From a virus: a stretch of 64,000 nucleotides of DNA. The notes below the pieces were generated by a model that was given only the letters and a program-made list of their open reading frames with translations, was not told where the DNA came from and did not search any database. Positions 1 to 8,575 of the stretch are shown here, one piece after another. The stretch spans positions 1 to 64,000 of the IMG/VR virus record IMGVR_UViG_3300009158_000045; one strand, written 5' to 3'. Within the stretch, counting starts at the first letter, position 1; each line of letters opens with the position of its first letter. Both the position numbers and the translations under genes were made by a program.

Positions 1-217
1 AAAAGCAAAAAATGGTGTACATACTCAGGTCTCAGACCTAGTAGTTACACTTGACACTTCAAATAACGTAGCAGTTTCTGAATATGGAATTACATATTCA
101 AACGGAACAGAATTAGCAGCAGTAACTGCAGATTATTCTGGATCGGATGTAAGAATTAGAGTAACACCAGCAAACAATAACACAGAAGTTATGGTTGTTG
201 GAATACTAATTAAATAA
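1..217 (+). CDS. 3' end of a tail-fibre-type structural protein (partial)
   Basis: The reading frame is open from base 2 to a TAA at 215-217, so only the last 71 codons are present. The visible end is beta-rich, with the pattern SDVRIRVTPANNNTEVMVVG then ILIK. Endings of this kind, where a terminal strand reads xVxVTPxxxNTxVxVVxxxI, are common in phage tail fibres and structural proteins. The genes that follow are also fibre-like, which supports a structural role. The start and the rest of the protein lie outside the window, so no specific function can be given. Confidence 0.6.
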   Translation, partial: KAKNGVHTQVSDLVVTLDTSNNVAVSEYGITYSNGTELAAVTADYSGSDVRIRVTPANNNTEVMVVGILIK

Positions 218-234
218 TTAAATAACGAGGTTAC

Positions 235-255
235 GGGGTTCCTTTTAAAAACCCC
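235..255 (+). terminator. Possible weak hairpin between fibre genes
   Basis: GGGGTT (235-240) can pair with AACCCC (250-255) across a 9-nt loop. It follows the stop codon at 217, but no T-run follows on the + strand, so termination is uncertain. It could instead protect or process mRNA. Confidence 0.3.
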
Positions 256-287
256 ACCAAAAACAATTAGGGGATATGTGAACTTAA

Positions 288-644
288 ATGGCAACAGTAG
301 ATAAAAACTTTAGAGTTAAAAATGGTTTAAATGTAGCAGGTACTGCCACATTTGATACTGGTGTAGTCATTGGAAGTGCCCCAATTGCTTTTGATTCAAC
401 CACAGGCAGACTTAAGATCCAGGTAGATGGATCCTGGGTCTCTTTTGCACATACAGCTGATATTGTTGATCCAACATCAACAATTAACTTTATGGATATT
501 GGATTAGCTATAGACTATGATGGCAATCCCACATATATTGTCCAGGCAAATGGAGTATATCCATCTGGCACAAGTAAATTCGCAGACGGCGGAACCCCAA
601 CAACAACTAATTTTGATATGTACTTCGATCCAGGTACTATCTAA
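288..644 (+). CDS. Small virion/tail-fibre-associated protein, 118 aa
   Basis: The protein starts MATVDKNFRVKNGLNVAGTA. The phrase VKNGLxVxGTATFDxG is typical of the N-terminal segment of many phage fibre proteins, where it forms a short beta-repeat before the shaft. Residues 35-60 (FDSTTGRLKIQVDGSWVSFA) resemble the short repeats that close such fibres. The protein is probably a small fibre component or an adaptor for the 959-aa fibre encoded 48 bases downstream. No enzymatic motif is visible. The exact role is unknown. Confidence 0.65.
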   Translation: MATVDKNFRVKNGLNVAGTATFDTGVVIGSAPIAFDSTTGRLKIQVDGSWVSFAHTADIVDPTSTINFMDIGLAIDYDGNPTYIVQANGVYPSGTSKFADGGTPTTTNFDMYFDPGTI

Positions 645-674
645 TAGCTTTGCATATGGATTAAATGCTATAAT
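645..674 (+). promoter_or_regulatory. Candidate promoter before the long fibre gene
   Basis: A consensus TATAAT lies at 669-674, with a weak TAGCTT 18 nt upstream (645-650). An AAGGGAG ribosome-binding site (679-685) follows, then the ATG at 693. The -10 is perfect but the -35 is poor. Confidence 0.4.
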
Positions 675-692
675 TTCTAAGGGAGAAATAAA

Positions 693-3572
693 ATGTCAAC
701 AGTAAGAATTCAAGTAAGAAGAGGAACAGCAGCTCAATGGACAGCAGCTAATCCAGTATTAGCAGCAGGTGAAATGGGATATGAAACAGATACATCCCAA
801 ATTAGAGTTGGCGATAACGTCAACACATGGAGCGCATTACCTGTAATAAATGAAACACAAGCAGGTTTTCAAAACGCTTTAGCGCAGTATGTAGAGATAT
901 CAGATAGAAATGTTGCAGACGGCGTAGCAGCATTAGATCCATCTGGCAACCTTTTGGTTCCTGGATCATCTATAATTATTGAGGGTGCGACAAATAATGC
1001 GTTTGAAACAACATTATCTGTAACAGACCCAACAGCAGACCGCACAATTATACTCCCAAATGCAAGCGGAACTGTAGCATTAACATCAGATATTGCAGAG
1101 CTAGCACAAGATTCTATCAACGATTCATTAGTTGCTGGAACTGGTATTACAAAAAGTTATGATGACGCAGCAAATACATTAACTGTTTCTGTAGACACAT
1201 CAGCCATTCAAGCCCGTGTAGCAAATATTTCAGATACAGAAATTGGATACCTAAATAATGTAAGCTCAAATATTCAGACACAATTAGATGCAAAATTTGC
1301 TTTAGCAAGTGCTAGCACTACAAATATTGCAGAAGGTACTAATTTATACTTTACAAATGAAAGAGCTCAAGATGCAGTAGGCACAATCATGGGTTCTGGA
1401 CTTACTTATAATGATGCAGGGGATACTATAGTTGTAGATACATCTGTAATTGCAACAAGAACTTTTGCACAAGATACGGTAAATACAGCAGTATCTGATC
1501 TAGTTTCAGCGGCACCAAGTACATTAAACACACTAAATGAGCTTGCAACGGCATTAGGAAATGATGCTTCATTTGCAACAACAGTTACTAATTCAATTGG
1601 AACAAAGTTGGCTTTATCAGGCGGAACCATGTCTGGTAACATATCACTTGGTGATAATAAAGTAATTAACTTAGCAGCACCAACTGCAGATAATGATGCA
1701 ACAAGAAAAATTTATGTTGACTCTGCATTAAGCTCTTCAATTGCTACTGAAGTTACAAATAGAGACTCAGCAATTGCATCTGCAATTGCTACTGAGGTAA
1801 TAAATAGAAACACAGCAATTTCAACTGAAACAACAAATAGAAATAGCGCAATAACAAGTTCAATTAATGGAGAAGCTACAAATAGAGACTTAGCAATTAC
1901 AAACCACGCAGCAGTTACTACATCAGTACATGGAATTGCTAATACTGCAGAGCTTGCAACCAAAGAATTTGCAGCAAGTCTTTTGACTGGAGCAACTAAA
2001 TCAAATATTGTTATAACAGGCGATAAAAATGGTTTAACTATAACATCAGAGAATGGTGTTTCTGATTCAACAACAGACAATTTGGCAGAAGGAACAACAA
2101 ACCTTTATCTTACAAATGAAAGAGTAGATGATCGTGTTGACGCACTTATTAGCGTATCAAGTGGATTAACAAAGACCTACAATGACTCAGCTGGGACACT
2201 TAATTTTGCCCCAGACACAACAGTATTAGCAACTCGCTCATTTGTAGACACTGCAAAAGCAGATGCAATTTCTACAGCAAATGGACAAGCAACAACTGCA
2301 ATAGCCACAGCAATTGGAACCGAAGTTACTGATAGAAATTCAGCAATTGGTACACACGCAGCAGTAACTACAACAATTCACGGAATTGCAAATACAGCAA
2401 ATCTTGTTGCTACAACAGATACTGGCTCAGTTACAAGTACAATGATTGCAGATGGAACAATTGTAAATGCAGATATTAATGCATCAGCTGCAATTGCATT
2501 AAGCAAACTTGCTACAGATCCATTAGCTCGTGCAAACCATACAGGGACTCAGCTATCCTCTACCATATCAGATTTCAATGAAGCAGCTCAAGATGCTATT
2601 GGTGGAATTCTTGGTTCTGGGCTTACATATAATGATGCTGGAAATGCAATAACAGTAAACTCCTCAGTAGTTCAATTAAGAGTAGCTAATGTTGATGATA
2701 CAGAAATTGGATACTTAGATGGTGTTACCTCAGCAATTCAAACACAAATAAGTGCAAAAGCACCACTTGCTTCTCCTGCACTTACTGGCTCACCAACAGC
2801 ACCAACAGCGGCAGCAGCAAATAATAGCACTCAGATAGCTACAACAGCTTATGCTGATCGGGCAGCATCCAATGCAGCTTCTGCATTGGTAGCAGCATCA
2901 CCAGCAGCACTTGATACTTTAAATGAGTTAGCAGCAGCTCTTGGCAACGATGCTTCATTCTCAACAACAATGACAAATGCTTTAGCAGCAAAAGCACCAC
3001 TTGCTTCCCCAACATTTACTGGTACAGTAACTCTTCCAACAGGAACGGTTACTTCAACAATGATTGCAGATGGAACAATTGTTGATGGAGACATAAATGC
3101 CTCAGCAGCAATTGCTCAGTCTAAGATTTCAGGACTTTCAGCAAGCCTTGGATTAAAGGCTAACCTTGCAGCACCATCATTTACTGGTGGAGTTACAGTT
3201 GATGCTTCTGGAGTAGTATTTACAGATGGAGTTCAAAACAAAGCAGGCGTTCCGTCTTTAACTCCAATAGGACCAACTACTTCAGCAAGTTGTACTCTTG
3301 ATGCACTTGGAACATCAGCAGCAAATAAAGATTCTATTCAAGCACTTTCTGGTGCAGTAGCTATAACTTTTGAAGCTACAGGAAATGCAAAATATTCAAT
3401 TGGTTCTTCTATAACTTTCTACCAGTCATCTGGAACAGGTGCAAACTTTGTTGAAAGCGGAATAACCCTATTAGCTACACCAGGAAAAACATTGAGAACA
3501 ACAAATTCATCAGTAACAATAACAAAGATTGCAGCAACAACTTGGTTGTTAGCTGGAGACTTGAAAGCATAA
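693..3572 (+). CDS. Long tail fibre protein with internal repeats, 959 aa
   Basis: The N-terminus (residues 1-55) has the pattern VRRGTAAQWTAANPVLAAGE followed by MGYETDT and VGDNVNTW. This is the well-known fibre N-terminal segment that attaches to the virion. The rest is a chain of imperfect modules: DTEIGYL(N/D)xVxSxIQTQ twice (about 185-205 and 670-690), APSxLxTLNELAxALGNDAS twice, TSTMIADGTIVxxDINASAA twice and APLASPxxTG-type trimeric shaft repeats. Ala, Thr, Ser and Asn dominate, as in beta-helical trimeric shafts. The ribosome-binding site AAGGGAG lies 7 nt before the ATG. The C-terminal 90 residues (VTITKIAATTWLLAGDLKA end) look like a terminal beta-sandwich. It probably contacts the host receptor. 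Confidence 0.85.
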   Translation: MSTVRIQVRRGTAAQWTAANPVLAAGEMGYETDTSQIRVGDNVNTWSALPVINETQAGFQNALAQYVEISDRNVADGVAALDPSGNLLVPGSSIIIEGATNNAFETTLSVTDPTADRTIILPNASGTVALTSDIAELAQDSINDSLVAGTGITKSYDDAANTLTVSVDTSAIQARVANISDTEIGYLNNVSSNIQTQLDAKFALASASTTNIAEGTNLYFTNERAQDAVGTIMGSGLTYNDAGDTIVVDTSVIATRTFAQDTVNTAVSDLVSAAPSTLNTLNELATALGNDASFATTVTNSIGTKLALSGGTMSGNISLGDNKVINLAAPTADNDATRKIYVDSALSSSIATEVTNRDSAIASAIATEVINRNTAISTETTNRNSAITSSINGEATNRDLAITNHAAVTTSVHGIANTAELATKEFAASLLTGATKSNIVITGDKNGLTITSENGVSDSTTDNLAEGTTNLYLTNERVDDRVDALISVSSGLTKTYNDSAGTLNFAPDTTVLATRSFVDTAKADAISTANGQATTAIATAIGTEVTDRNSAIGTHAAVTTTIHGIANTANLVATTDTGSVTSTMIADGTIVNADINASAAIALSKLATDPLARANHTGTQLSSTISDFNEAAQDAIGGILGSGLTYNDAGNAITVNSSVVQLRVANVDDTEIGYLDGVTSAIQTQISAKAPLASPALTGSPTAPTAAAANNSTQIATTAYADRAASNAASALVAASPAALDTLNELAAALGNDASFSTTMTNALAAKAPLASPTFTGTVTLPTGTVTSTMIADGTIVDGDINASAAIAQSKISGLSASLGLKANLAAPSFTGGVTVDASGVVFTDGVQNKAGVPSLTPIGPTTSASCTLDALGTSAANKDSIQALSGAVAITFEATGNAKYSIGSSITFYQSSGTGANFVESGITLLATPGKTLRTTNSSVTITKIAATTWLLAGDLKA

Positions 3573-3592
3573 TTGAGAAATAGGAGAATAAT

Positions 3593-5074
3593 ATGTCAAA
3601 AAATATAGGTAGAAGAGCATCTGCTCAAGATAACTTTACGGGCCCAGAGCCAGTAACAAATGTCACAGCAACAGACGTAGGAACCGCCCGCCCATACGCA
3701 AGCGGTGCTATTCAGGTTTCTTGGACACCTCCAGCAAATATATCTAATATTCCAACAGGATATAAAGTATATAAAGCAGGAGTTTTGCAGGCTACAGTTG
3801 CCTATGGTACAAATACTGTACTTATAGAGGGCCTAGCGCCAGGATCTACCCATACGTACGCAGTTTCATCCTACGACTCTTATTATGATTCATCAGCAAA
3901 TGCTGTACAGGCTTCAAGCACACCAACTGTAACTACAGTTCCAGGTATACCTACTTCAATGTCTGTTACGTCATCTGTTAATGGAATTGACGTTTTATCA
4001 TGGGCTGAAGCAAATACTGGAGGAAAACCAATTACCTCTAGACGGTATGCATCAGTTAACGATAGCCCAACAAAAACTGGAACTGGCGCAAGCCCACAAA
4101 ATGTTACAAATGAGCCAGGAACAGCACAGAGCTATGATGTATTTTTAACAAATGCAAATGGAGAAGGTTTAGCAGGTCGAGTAGGCCCAGTTACAACATT
4201 CTTCGCACCGCCAGTATTCTTTGGTCCACCAGCGTTCTTTTCACCACCAGCGTTCTTTTCACCACCAGCGTTCTTTTCACCACCAGCGTTCTTTTCACCA
4301 CCAGCGTTCTTTTCACCACCAGCGTTCTTTAGCCCGCCAGTATTCTTCTCACCACCAGCGTTCTTTAGCCCGCCAGTATTCTTCTCACCACCAGCGTTCT
4401 TTAGCCCGCCAGTATTCTTCTCACCACCAGGGTTCTTTAGCCCGCCAGTATTTTTTGGTCCGCCAGTATTTTTTGGTCCGCCAGTATTCTTTAGCCCGCC
4501 AGTATTTTTTGGTCCGCCAGTATTTTTTGGTCCGCCAGTATTCTTTTCGCCACCAAGATTTTTTGGGCCACCACCATTTTCAATTGGACCAGAGACTCTT
4601 GTTCTAACAGAAAACGGATTGACAAGAGCAGAAAATATAGTTGTTGGAGATAAATTAAAATCTATCAATATACCTTCAATAACAGAAATGTTTGCAGATA
4701 AATCAAAACCATTAGACATATCTACTCTTGATCTTTTACCACAAGATGTACGTGATGCAGAAGAAGCATTCACAACTGTTACGGAAGTAAAAATTCATCA
4801 AAAAAATGATATCTTAATAATTAATGGAGAATATCTTACAGCATCACACGCTTTAGTTATTGCTCGAGGGGAAGACGTAAAATTTGTTACAGCCTCAGAA
4901 ATAGTTGAAGGAGATGCAATATGGTCACACAAAGAAAACACATTTGTCCATGTTGATTCTATATCTAGTCAAGAAGGCCTGTTTTACGTATACAGCTTAA
5001 TTCTAGATCCTCATCCATTCTATTTCACTGACAAAACGTTATCATTTGATAACACTACAGAAATATCAGAATAA
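3593..5074 (+). CDS. Fn3 - (PPxFFx)20 - Hint domain protein, 493 aa
   Basis: Three parts can be read. Residues about 15-200 form two fibronectin-III-like domains (IQVSWTPP, TYAVSSYD, YDVFLTNANG). Residues 206-325 are exactly twenty hexapeptides PP(A/V/G/R)FF(S/G). Residues about 330-487 form a Hint (intein/Hedgehog-type) domain. It starts SIGPETLVLTENG and continues AENIVVGDKL, then a block-B signature T416-A-S-H419, VEGDAIWSH, and the closing block VYSLILDPHPFYF with D486-N487-T488. Position 1 is Ser (S330) rather than Cys, and the usual penultimate His is Asp. Asn at the end and Thr at +1 are compatible with splicing or cleavage chemistry. The RBS is TAGGAG before the ATG. The protein is probably a virion adhesin that may process itself. 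It sits directly upstream of the oxygenase cassette. Confidence 0.8.
   Translation: MSKNIGRRASAQDNFTGPEPVTNVTATDVGTARPYASGAIQVSWTPPANISNIPTGYKVYKAGVLQATVAYGTNTVLIEGLAPGSTHTYAVSSYDSYYDSSANAVQASSTPTVTTVPGIPTSMSVTSSVNGIDVLSWAEANTGGKPITSRRYASVNDSPTKTGTGASPQNVTNEPGTAQSYDVFLTNANGEGLAGRVGPVTTFFAPPVFFGPPAFFSPPAFFSPPAFFSPPAFFSPPAFFSPPAFFSPPVFFSPPAFFSPPVFFSPPAFFSPPVFFSPPGFFSPPVFFGPPVFFGPPVFFSPPVFFGPPVFFGPPVFFSPPRFFGPPPFSIGPETLVLTENGLTRAENIVVGDKLKSINIPSITEMFADKSKPLDISTLDLLPQDVRDAEEAFTTVTEVKIHQKNDILIINGEYLTASHALVIARGEDVKFVTASEIVEGDAIWSHKENTFVHVDSISSQEGLFYVYSLILDPHPFYFTDKTLSFDNTTEISE
4208..4567 (+). repeat. 18-bp coding minisatellite, 20 units
   Basis: Twenty in-frame 18-bp units run without interruption, each coding PP-x-FF-(S/G). 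Units 2 to 7 encode the identical PPAFFS with almost identical codons. Later units alternate PPVFFS/PPAFFS or become PPVFFG, so the array contains older and recently expanded parts. The repeat keeps open frames on other strands and frames; those are by-products. Confidence 0.95.
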
Positions 5075-5078
5075 TATA

Positions 5079-5107
5079 TTGTATATTATTTAAGGTTATG
5101 GTATTAT
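5079..5107 (+). promoter_or_regulatory. Promoter of the oxygenase cassette
   Basis: TTGTAT (5079-5084), a 17-nt spacer and TATTAT (5102-5107) lie in the only gap between the Hint protein and the oxygenase cluster. A GTGGA ribosome-binding site precedes the ATG at 5133. Confidence 0.5.
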
Positions 5108-5132
5108 ATACCTATAAGTAGAGTGGAACAAA

Positions 5133-5753
5133 ATGAATTCATACGAAATTGAAAAAGGCATATGGGTCTACCGTAATGCCTTGCCAGAGAGTCTTGATAT
5201 AATAAATAGACTTGAGTCATTGCTAGAAGACAAAAATAATTCATATTTTTGGAAGCCTTCAGTAGCGTCAGAAGACTATAGGTCAATAAAAAAAGATTAT
5301 CGTGACTGCTACGATTTTAAAATTAAAAAGGATCCAACAATTTTAAACAAAAATAAATATTGGCTTGAGGCCGATTCTATTTGGCAAGATTGTTATGATT
5401 CAATGATTAATCCAATCTCTGAGTATTCAAATAAATATAAAATCCAAATGAATTATATGGAAGCATTTAATTTTATTAAATATGGGCCAAATGAACATTT
5501 CTCTGAACACTCTGATCACGGCCACTCTTATGTCTGTACGCTTTCAGCAGTAGGATATTTTAATGATAATTACGATGGCGGAGAGCTATATTTTAATAAT
5601 TTTAATTTAAAAATTAAACCAGAAAAGGGAGACCTTTATCTATTTCCATCTACTTATTTATTTTCACACGCAGCCCTACCAGTAACCAACGGCACCAAAT
5701 ATTCTCTAGTCACGATGCTAGATTATAACGATCAATACCATAAAGGAAATTAA
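5133..5753 (+). CDS. 2OG-Fe(II) oxygenase, prolyl-hydroxylase type (paralogue 1)
   Basis: The double-stranded beta-helix core is clear. Y117-G118 precede the iron motif H126-S-D128, followed by GYFNDNYDGGELYF, the turn IKPEKGDLYLFPS and the distal iron ligand H179. The co-substrate-binding position is K189 (GTKYSLV) where most relatives have Arg. The family uses 2-oxoglutarate and O2 to hydroxylate proteins or small molecules. At 206 aa it has only the catalytic domain, and no signal peptide is visible. It is the first gene after the Fn3-PPxFFx-Hint protein and is a close tandem paralogue of the next gene. The substrate is unknown. Confidence 0.85.
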   Translation: MNSYEIEKGIWVYRNALPESLDIINRLESLLEDKNNSYFWKPSVASEDYRSIKKDYRDCYDFKIKKDPTILNKNKYWLEADSIWQDCYDSMINPISEYSNKYKIQMNYMEAFNFIKYGPNEHFSEHSDHGHSYVCTLSAVGYFNDNYDGGELYFNNFNLKIKPEKGDLYLFPSTYLFSHAALPVTNGTKYSLVTMLDYNDQYHKGN

Positions 5754-5754
5754 A

Positions 5755-6420
5755 ATGTTACCAAATGCAGAATATCTAGCACCAGGAGTACTAGTCTATA
5801 GAAATGTATTTACAAAAGAGATGGACCTTATAAATAGACTTGAAGGAACACTTTCCGAAAATGCTTCAGAGCTACAGTGGAAACAAGCAATGACTGGGTA
5901 CGGAGATACAAATAAAAAATATCGTGATTGTTACGATTTTAAAATTAAGAAAAATGTCGATGATCCAACTGGCAAAAGTGAAGCTACACTTAAGCTTGAA
6001 AAGATTTGGGAAGATGCAAAAGAAGCTCAACTTGCGCCAGTAGAAGATTATAGAAGAATGTTTGGGCTTGCTCCATTAAACTATTGGGAGTCATTTAATT
6101 TTGTAAAGTATGGTCCAGACCAGCACTTTGATATTCACTCTGACCATGGATATTCTTACATCTGTGTATTATCTTCTGTTGGATACATTAACGATGACTA
6201 CGAAGGCGGAGAGCTATTTTTTGATAAGCTGGGTTTAAAGATTAAGCCAAAAGCTGGAGATCTATATCTCTTCCCGTCAGCCTATATTTACTCACATGCA
6301 GCGATGCCAGTTACATCTGGAACTAAATACTCAATAGTTACAATGCTAGATTATTTAGAAGCACCACATACTCCCGACTATCGTGAAATAGAAAAACGAT
6401 ATACAAAAGATTATCTATAA
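5755..6420 (+). CDS. 2OG-Fe(II) oxygenase, prolyl-hydroxylase type (paralogue 2)
   Basis: It is strongly similar to the gene immediately upstream, including the N-terminal KYRDCYDFKIKK and the core GYINDDYEGGELFF. Iron ligands are H128, D130 and H181. K191 occupies the 2-oxoglutarate carboxylate position. Only one base separates it from the upstream stop, so the two are co-translated products of a tandem duplication. A C-terminal extension of about 20 residues is added. The catalytic residues are complete, so it should be active. The target is unknown. Confidence 0.85.
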   Translation: MLPNAEYLAPGVLVYRNVFTKEMDLINRLEGTLSENASELQWKQAMTGYGDTNKKYRDCYDFKIKKNVDDPTGKSEATLKLEKIWEDAKEAQLAPVEDYRRMFGLAPLNYWESFNFVKYGPDQHFDIHSDHGYSYICVLSSVGYINDDYEGGELFFDKLGLKIKPKAGDLYLFPSAYIYSHAAMPVTSGTKYSIVTMLDYLEAPHTPDYREIEKRYTKDYL

Positions 6421-6435
6421 TCTAGAAATACTTTA

Positions 6436-7149
6436 ATGTATACAGTACATGCATACCCAATAGAAAAACATGTTGCAGACATTTGTCCATTATCTTTTAA
6501 AAGATCCTGGATGGATGAAACATATGAGGGACACGCATACCACTGTTTTCCAGTAACTTTAGCAAATTCTTTGGGATGGGGCGTGTCGTTTCCAGAAGAC
6601 ATATCTTTTATATGGGATGGAATAACCTCCCCAAACCAAAGTCACATTAAAATAGTTTCTGGAGAGAAGTACATCTCATTAGATAGATCTAATGCAACAA
6701 TAAGTTTAAATACTGGTATTGTTTTTAAGACAGAAAAAAATGTAAGCCTGCTTACAATGGGTGCGCCAAATGAATTTGTAGACGGGCTCTCACCATTTAC
6801 AACCATCATTAGTTCCTCATTTTTCCCAGGACAAATGCCTTGTGTTTTTAAGATAACAAAACCAAATGAATTAATTACTATTAAAGCTGGAACGGTACTG
6901 TTTTCAATAATACCAATATCTTTATCTGAAATGAATAACTCAAATTTAATTATTGAGGCACCTTCAAGCAAAATGGCATCTCTGTTTGATATGAATGAAT
7001 ATGATAAAAAGAAAAAAGAGATTATTTTTTCTGGAAAATGGACTGGATTTTATAGAAATGCAACGGACCATAATGGAAATAAAATTGGCGAACATGAAGT
7101 AAAAAAAATTATTTTTAATATTAAGGAAAATAATAATGAAAGAAATTAA
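6436..7149 (+). CDS. DUF6065-like protein of unknown function (paralogue A)
   Basis: This 237-aa protein has the pattern KRSWMDET, then HAYHCFPVTLANSLGWGVSF and PEDISFIWDG. A second beta-rich half contains FTTIISSSFFPGQMPC and IKAGTVLFSIIPISLSE. The layout recalls DUF6065, a phage/bacterial family of unknown function probably with a beta-barrel (cupin-like) fold. That family name is my recollection and not a search result. It is the first of three related genes inside the oxygenase cassette. No Shine-Dalgarno is obvious, so coupling to the upstream stop 15 bases away is likely. Confidence 0.6.
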   Translation: MYTVHAYPIEKHVADICPLSFKRSWMDETYEGHAYHCFPVTLANSLGWGVSFPEDISFIWDGITSPNQSHIKIVSGEKYISLDRSNATISLNTGIVFKTEKNVSLLTMGAPNEFVDGLSPFTTIISSSFFPGQMPCVFKITKPNELITIKAGTVLFSIIPISLSEMNNSNLIIEAPSSKMASLFDMNEYDKKKKEIIFSGKWTGFYRNATDHNGNKIGEHEVKKIIFNIKENNNERN

Positions 7150-7849
7150 AGTTTATAAAAGCAGTGAAAACTCAGCTAGCTTATCTCAGCTTCCAGTTAA
7201 AAGATCATGGATGGACGAAACAGTAGATGCACATGCCTATAGATGTTTCCCAGTAACATTAACAAATTCTTTAGGCTGGGGCCTGTCTTTTCCAGAAGAC
7301 ATATCTTTTATATGGGATGGAATCTCTGACACATCGGGCTCGCATGTAAGAATACTTGAAGGAGAAAAATATTGCTTTACAGAAAGAGCAAATGCAACCA
7401 TAAGTTTTAAAACAGGTCTAATATTTAAAACAGATTCATCCACCAGCCTGCTACAAATGCCAGTACCAAACATGTTTTGGGAAGGAGCACAAGCATTTAC
7501 AACAATTATTAGTACCTCATTTTTTAGCGGAGATTTGCCTTGTGCATGGAGAATTACCGTGCCAAATAAAATAATAACAATAAAAGCAAACCAGCCGTTT
7601 ATATCATTGCTGCCAGTATCCTTGTCAGAACTTCAGAATTCAGAAATGCAGTTCTCTGGCCCAGAAATATTAAAGGCTGTAGACTACACAGAGCAAGAAC
7701 ATTTACAAATTGTAAAAGAAACAGTTGATGAGGGCGGATGGACAAATTTTTATAGAGACGGTGTTGATCCTTTTGGGAAAAAAATTGGGGAACATGAAGT
7801 TAAATCAATTAGACTCAGGACAAAACAAATAGGAGAAAAAAATGAATAA
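7136..7849 (+). CDS. DUF6065-like protein of unknown function (paralogue B)
   Basis: It has the same length (237 aa) and plan as the upstream gene: KRSWMDET, HAYRCFPVTLTNSLGWGLSF, PEDISFIWDG, FTTIISTSFFSGDLPC, IKANQPFISLLPVSLSEL, and a shared C-terminus GWTNFYRDGxDxxGxKIGEHEVK. The reading frame overlaps the upstream gene by 14 bases. The duplication is old enough that the middle and N-terminus differ. Aromatic and Cys positions (YRCFP) are conserved. Function is unknown; a small-molecule or metal-binding barrel is possible. Confidence 0.6.
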   Translation: MKEIKVYKSSENSASLSQLPVKRSWMDETVDAHAYRCFPVTLTNSLGWGLSFPEDISFIWDGISDTSGSHVRILEGEKYCFTERANATISFKTGLIFKTDSSTSLLQMPVPNMFWEGAQAFTTIISTSFFSGDLPCAWRITVPNKIITIKANQPFISLLPVSLSELQNSEMQFSGPEILKAVDYTEQEHLQIVKETVDEGGWTNFYRDGVDPFGKKIGEHEVKSIRLRTKQIGEKNE

Positions 7850-8567
7850 AATAATATTCCACGCCAATAGGCTATACAACAAGACTGCAGAAAAATTTAG
7901 ACCAGTAGTTGCTAAATCTTATGTACCAAAATGGTATTCAAATGCAGATCGATATGAAAAAAATATGGCTACTGGGGAATATTATTTAAATAATGAGGGA
8001 GGAAAGCTATTATCATTTAAAGCTTGCCCAGCAATGCTAGACTTATTTACATCAGGATATCTGTATGTGACTCCATGCGATTTAACGTTTTTTAAAAAAA
8101 CAGATGGAACAATGGACGTTAAAACAGAATTAGGTTTTGAAGATTTTTGTGGAGCAAGACCCGCAATGCCAAATTTTCAAGTACCAGAGGGATACGGTAG
8201 CTCTCATTTTCATTGGTATCCGAACTGGGCCCCACAGCTGCCTCAAGGGTACAGCGCACTGTATGTTAGCCCATTAAACAGATTTGAATTACCATTTATA
8301 ACTACTGCTGGTATAATAGATAATGACAAGATGGATACACCAGGACTTGTTCCATTTTTCTTAAGGAATGGATTTGAGGGCGTATTACCAGCGGGCACAC
8401 CCTATTTACAGATACTTCCATTTAAAAGAGAAGACTGGCAAATGGATTTTAAATTTTACGAGTATGGTGACATTATAAAAAGACACAATGCTCAGGCAGA
8501 ACTTTATAGAACAAAAGATGGTGGTTCTTACAAAAAGAACACATGGTCAAGAAAGAAATACGAATAG
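7842..8567 (+). CDS. Divergent third member of the DUF6065-like set
   Basis: This 241-aa protein aligns by pattern with the two upstream genes. CPAMLDLFTSGYLYVTPCDL corresponds to CFPVTLANSLGWGVSFPEDI. VLPAGTPYLQILPFKREDW corresponds to IKAGTVLFSIIPISLSE. It adds a long N-terminus (FRPVVAKSYVPKWYS) and an aromatic/His-rich centre (SSHFHWYPNW). It overlaps the upstream gene by 8 bases with an AGGAG ribosome-binding site. The C-terminus is basic. It is probably part of the same pathway as the oxygenases; the reaction is unknown. Confidence 0.55.
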   Translation: MNKIIFHANRLYNKTAEKFRPVVAKSYVPKWYSNADRYEKNMATGEYYLNNEGGKLLSFKACPAMLDLFTSGYLYVTPCDLTFFKKTDGTMDVKTELGFEDFCGARPAMPNFQVPEGYGSSHFHWYPNWAPQLPQGYSALYVSPLNRFELPFITTAGIIDNDKMDTPGLVPFFLRNGFEGVLPAGTPYLQILPFKREDWQMDFKFYEYGDIIKRHNAQAELYRTKDGGSYKKNTWSRKKYE

Positions 8568-8575
8568 GAGCTAAA

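Noticed and set aside
1712-2080. Minus-strand frame within the long fibre gene
   Set aside because: Shadow of an Ala/Thr-rich repeat gene. No promoter or ribosome-binding site, and all good genes are on the + strand.
4208-4567. CRISPR-like array
   Set aside because: The 18-bp units are contiguous and in frame with no spacers.
4221-4607. Second plus-strand frame with HHQRSF repeats
   Set aside because: It exists only because an 18-bp repeat keeps all frames open. There is no ribosome-binding site.
4132-4773. Long minus-strand frame rich in GGxKN repeats opposite the PPxFFx array
   Set aside because: It is the mirror of the 18-bp coding repeat. The plus-strand frame has Fn3 and Hint domains and fits the operon.
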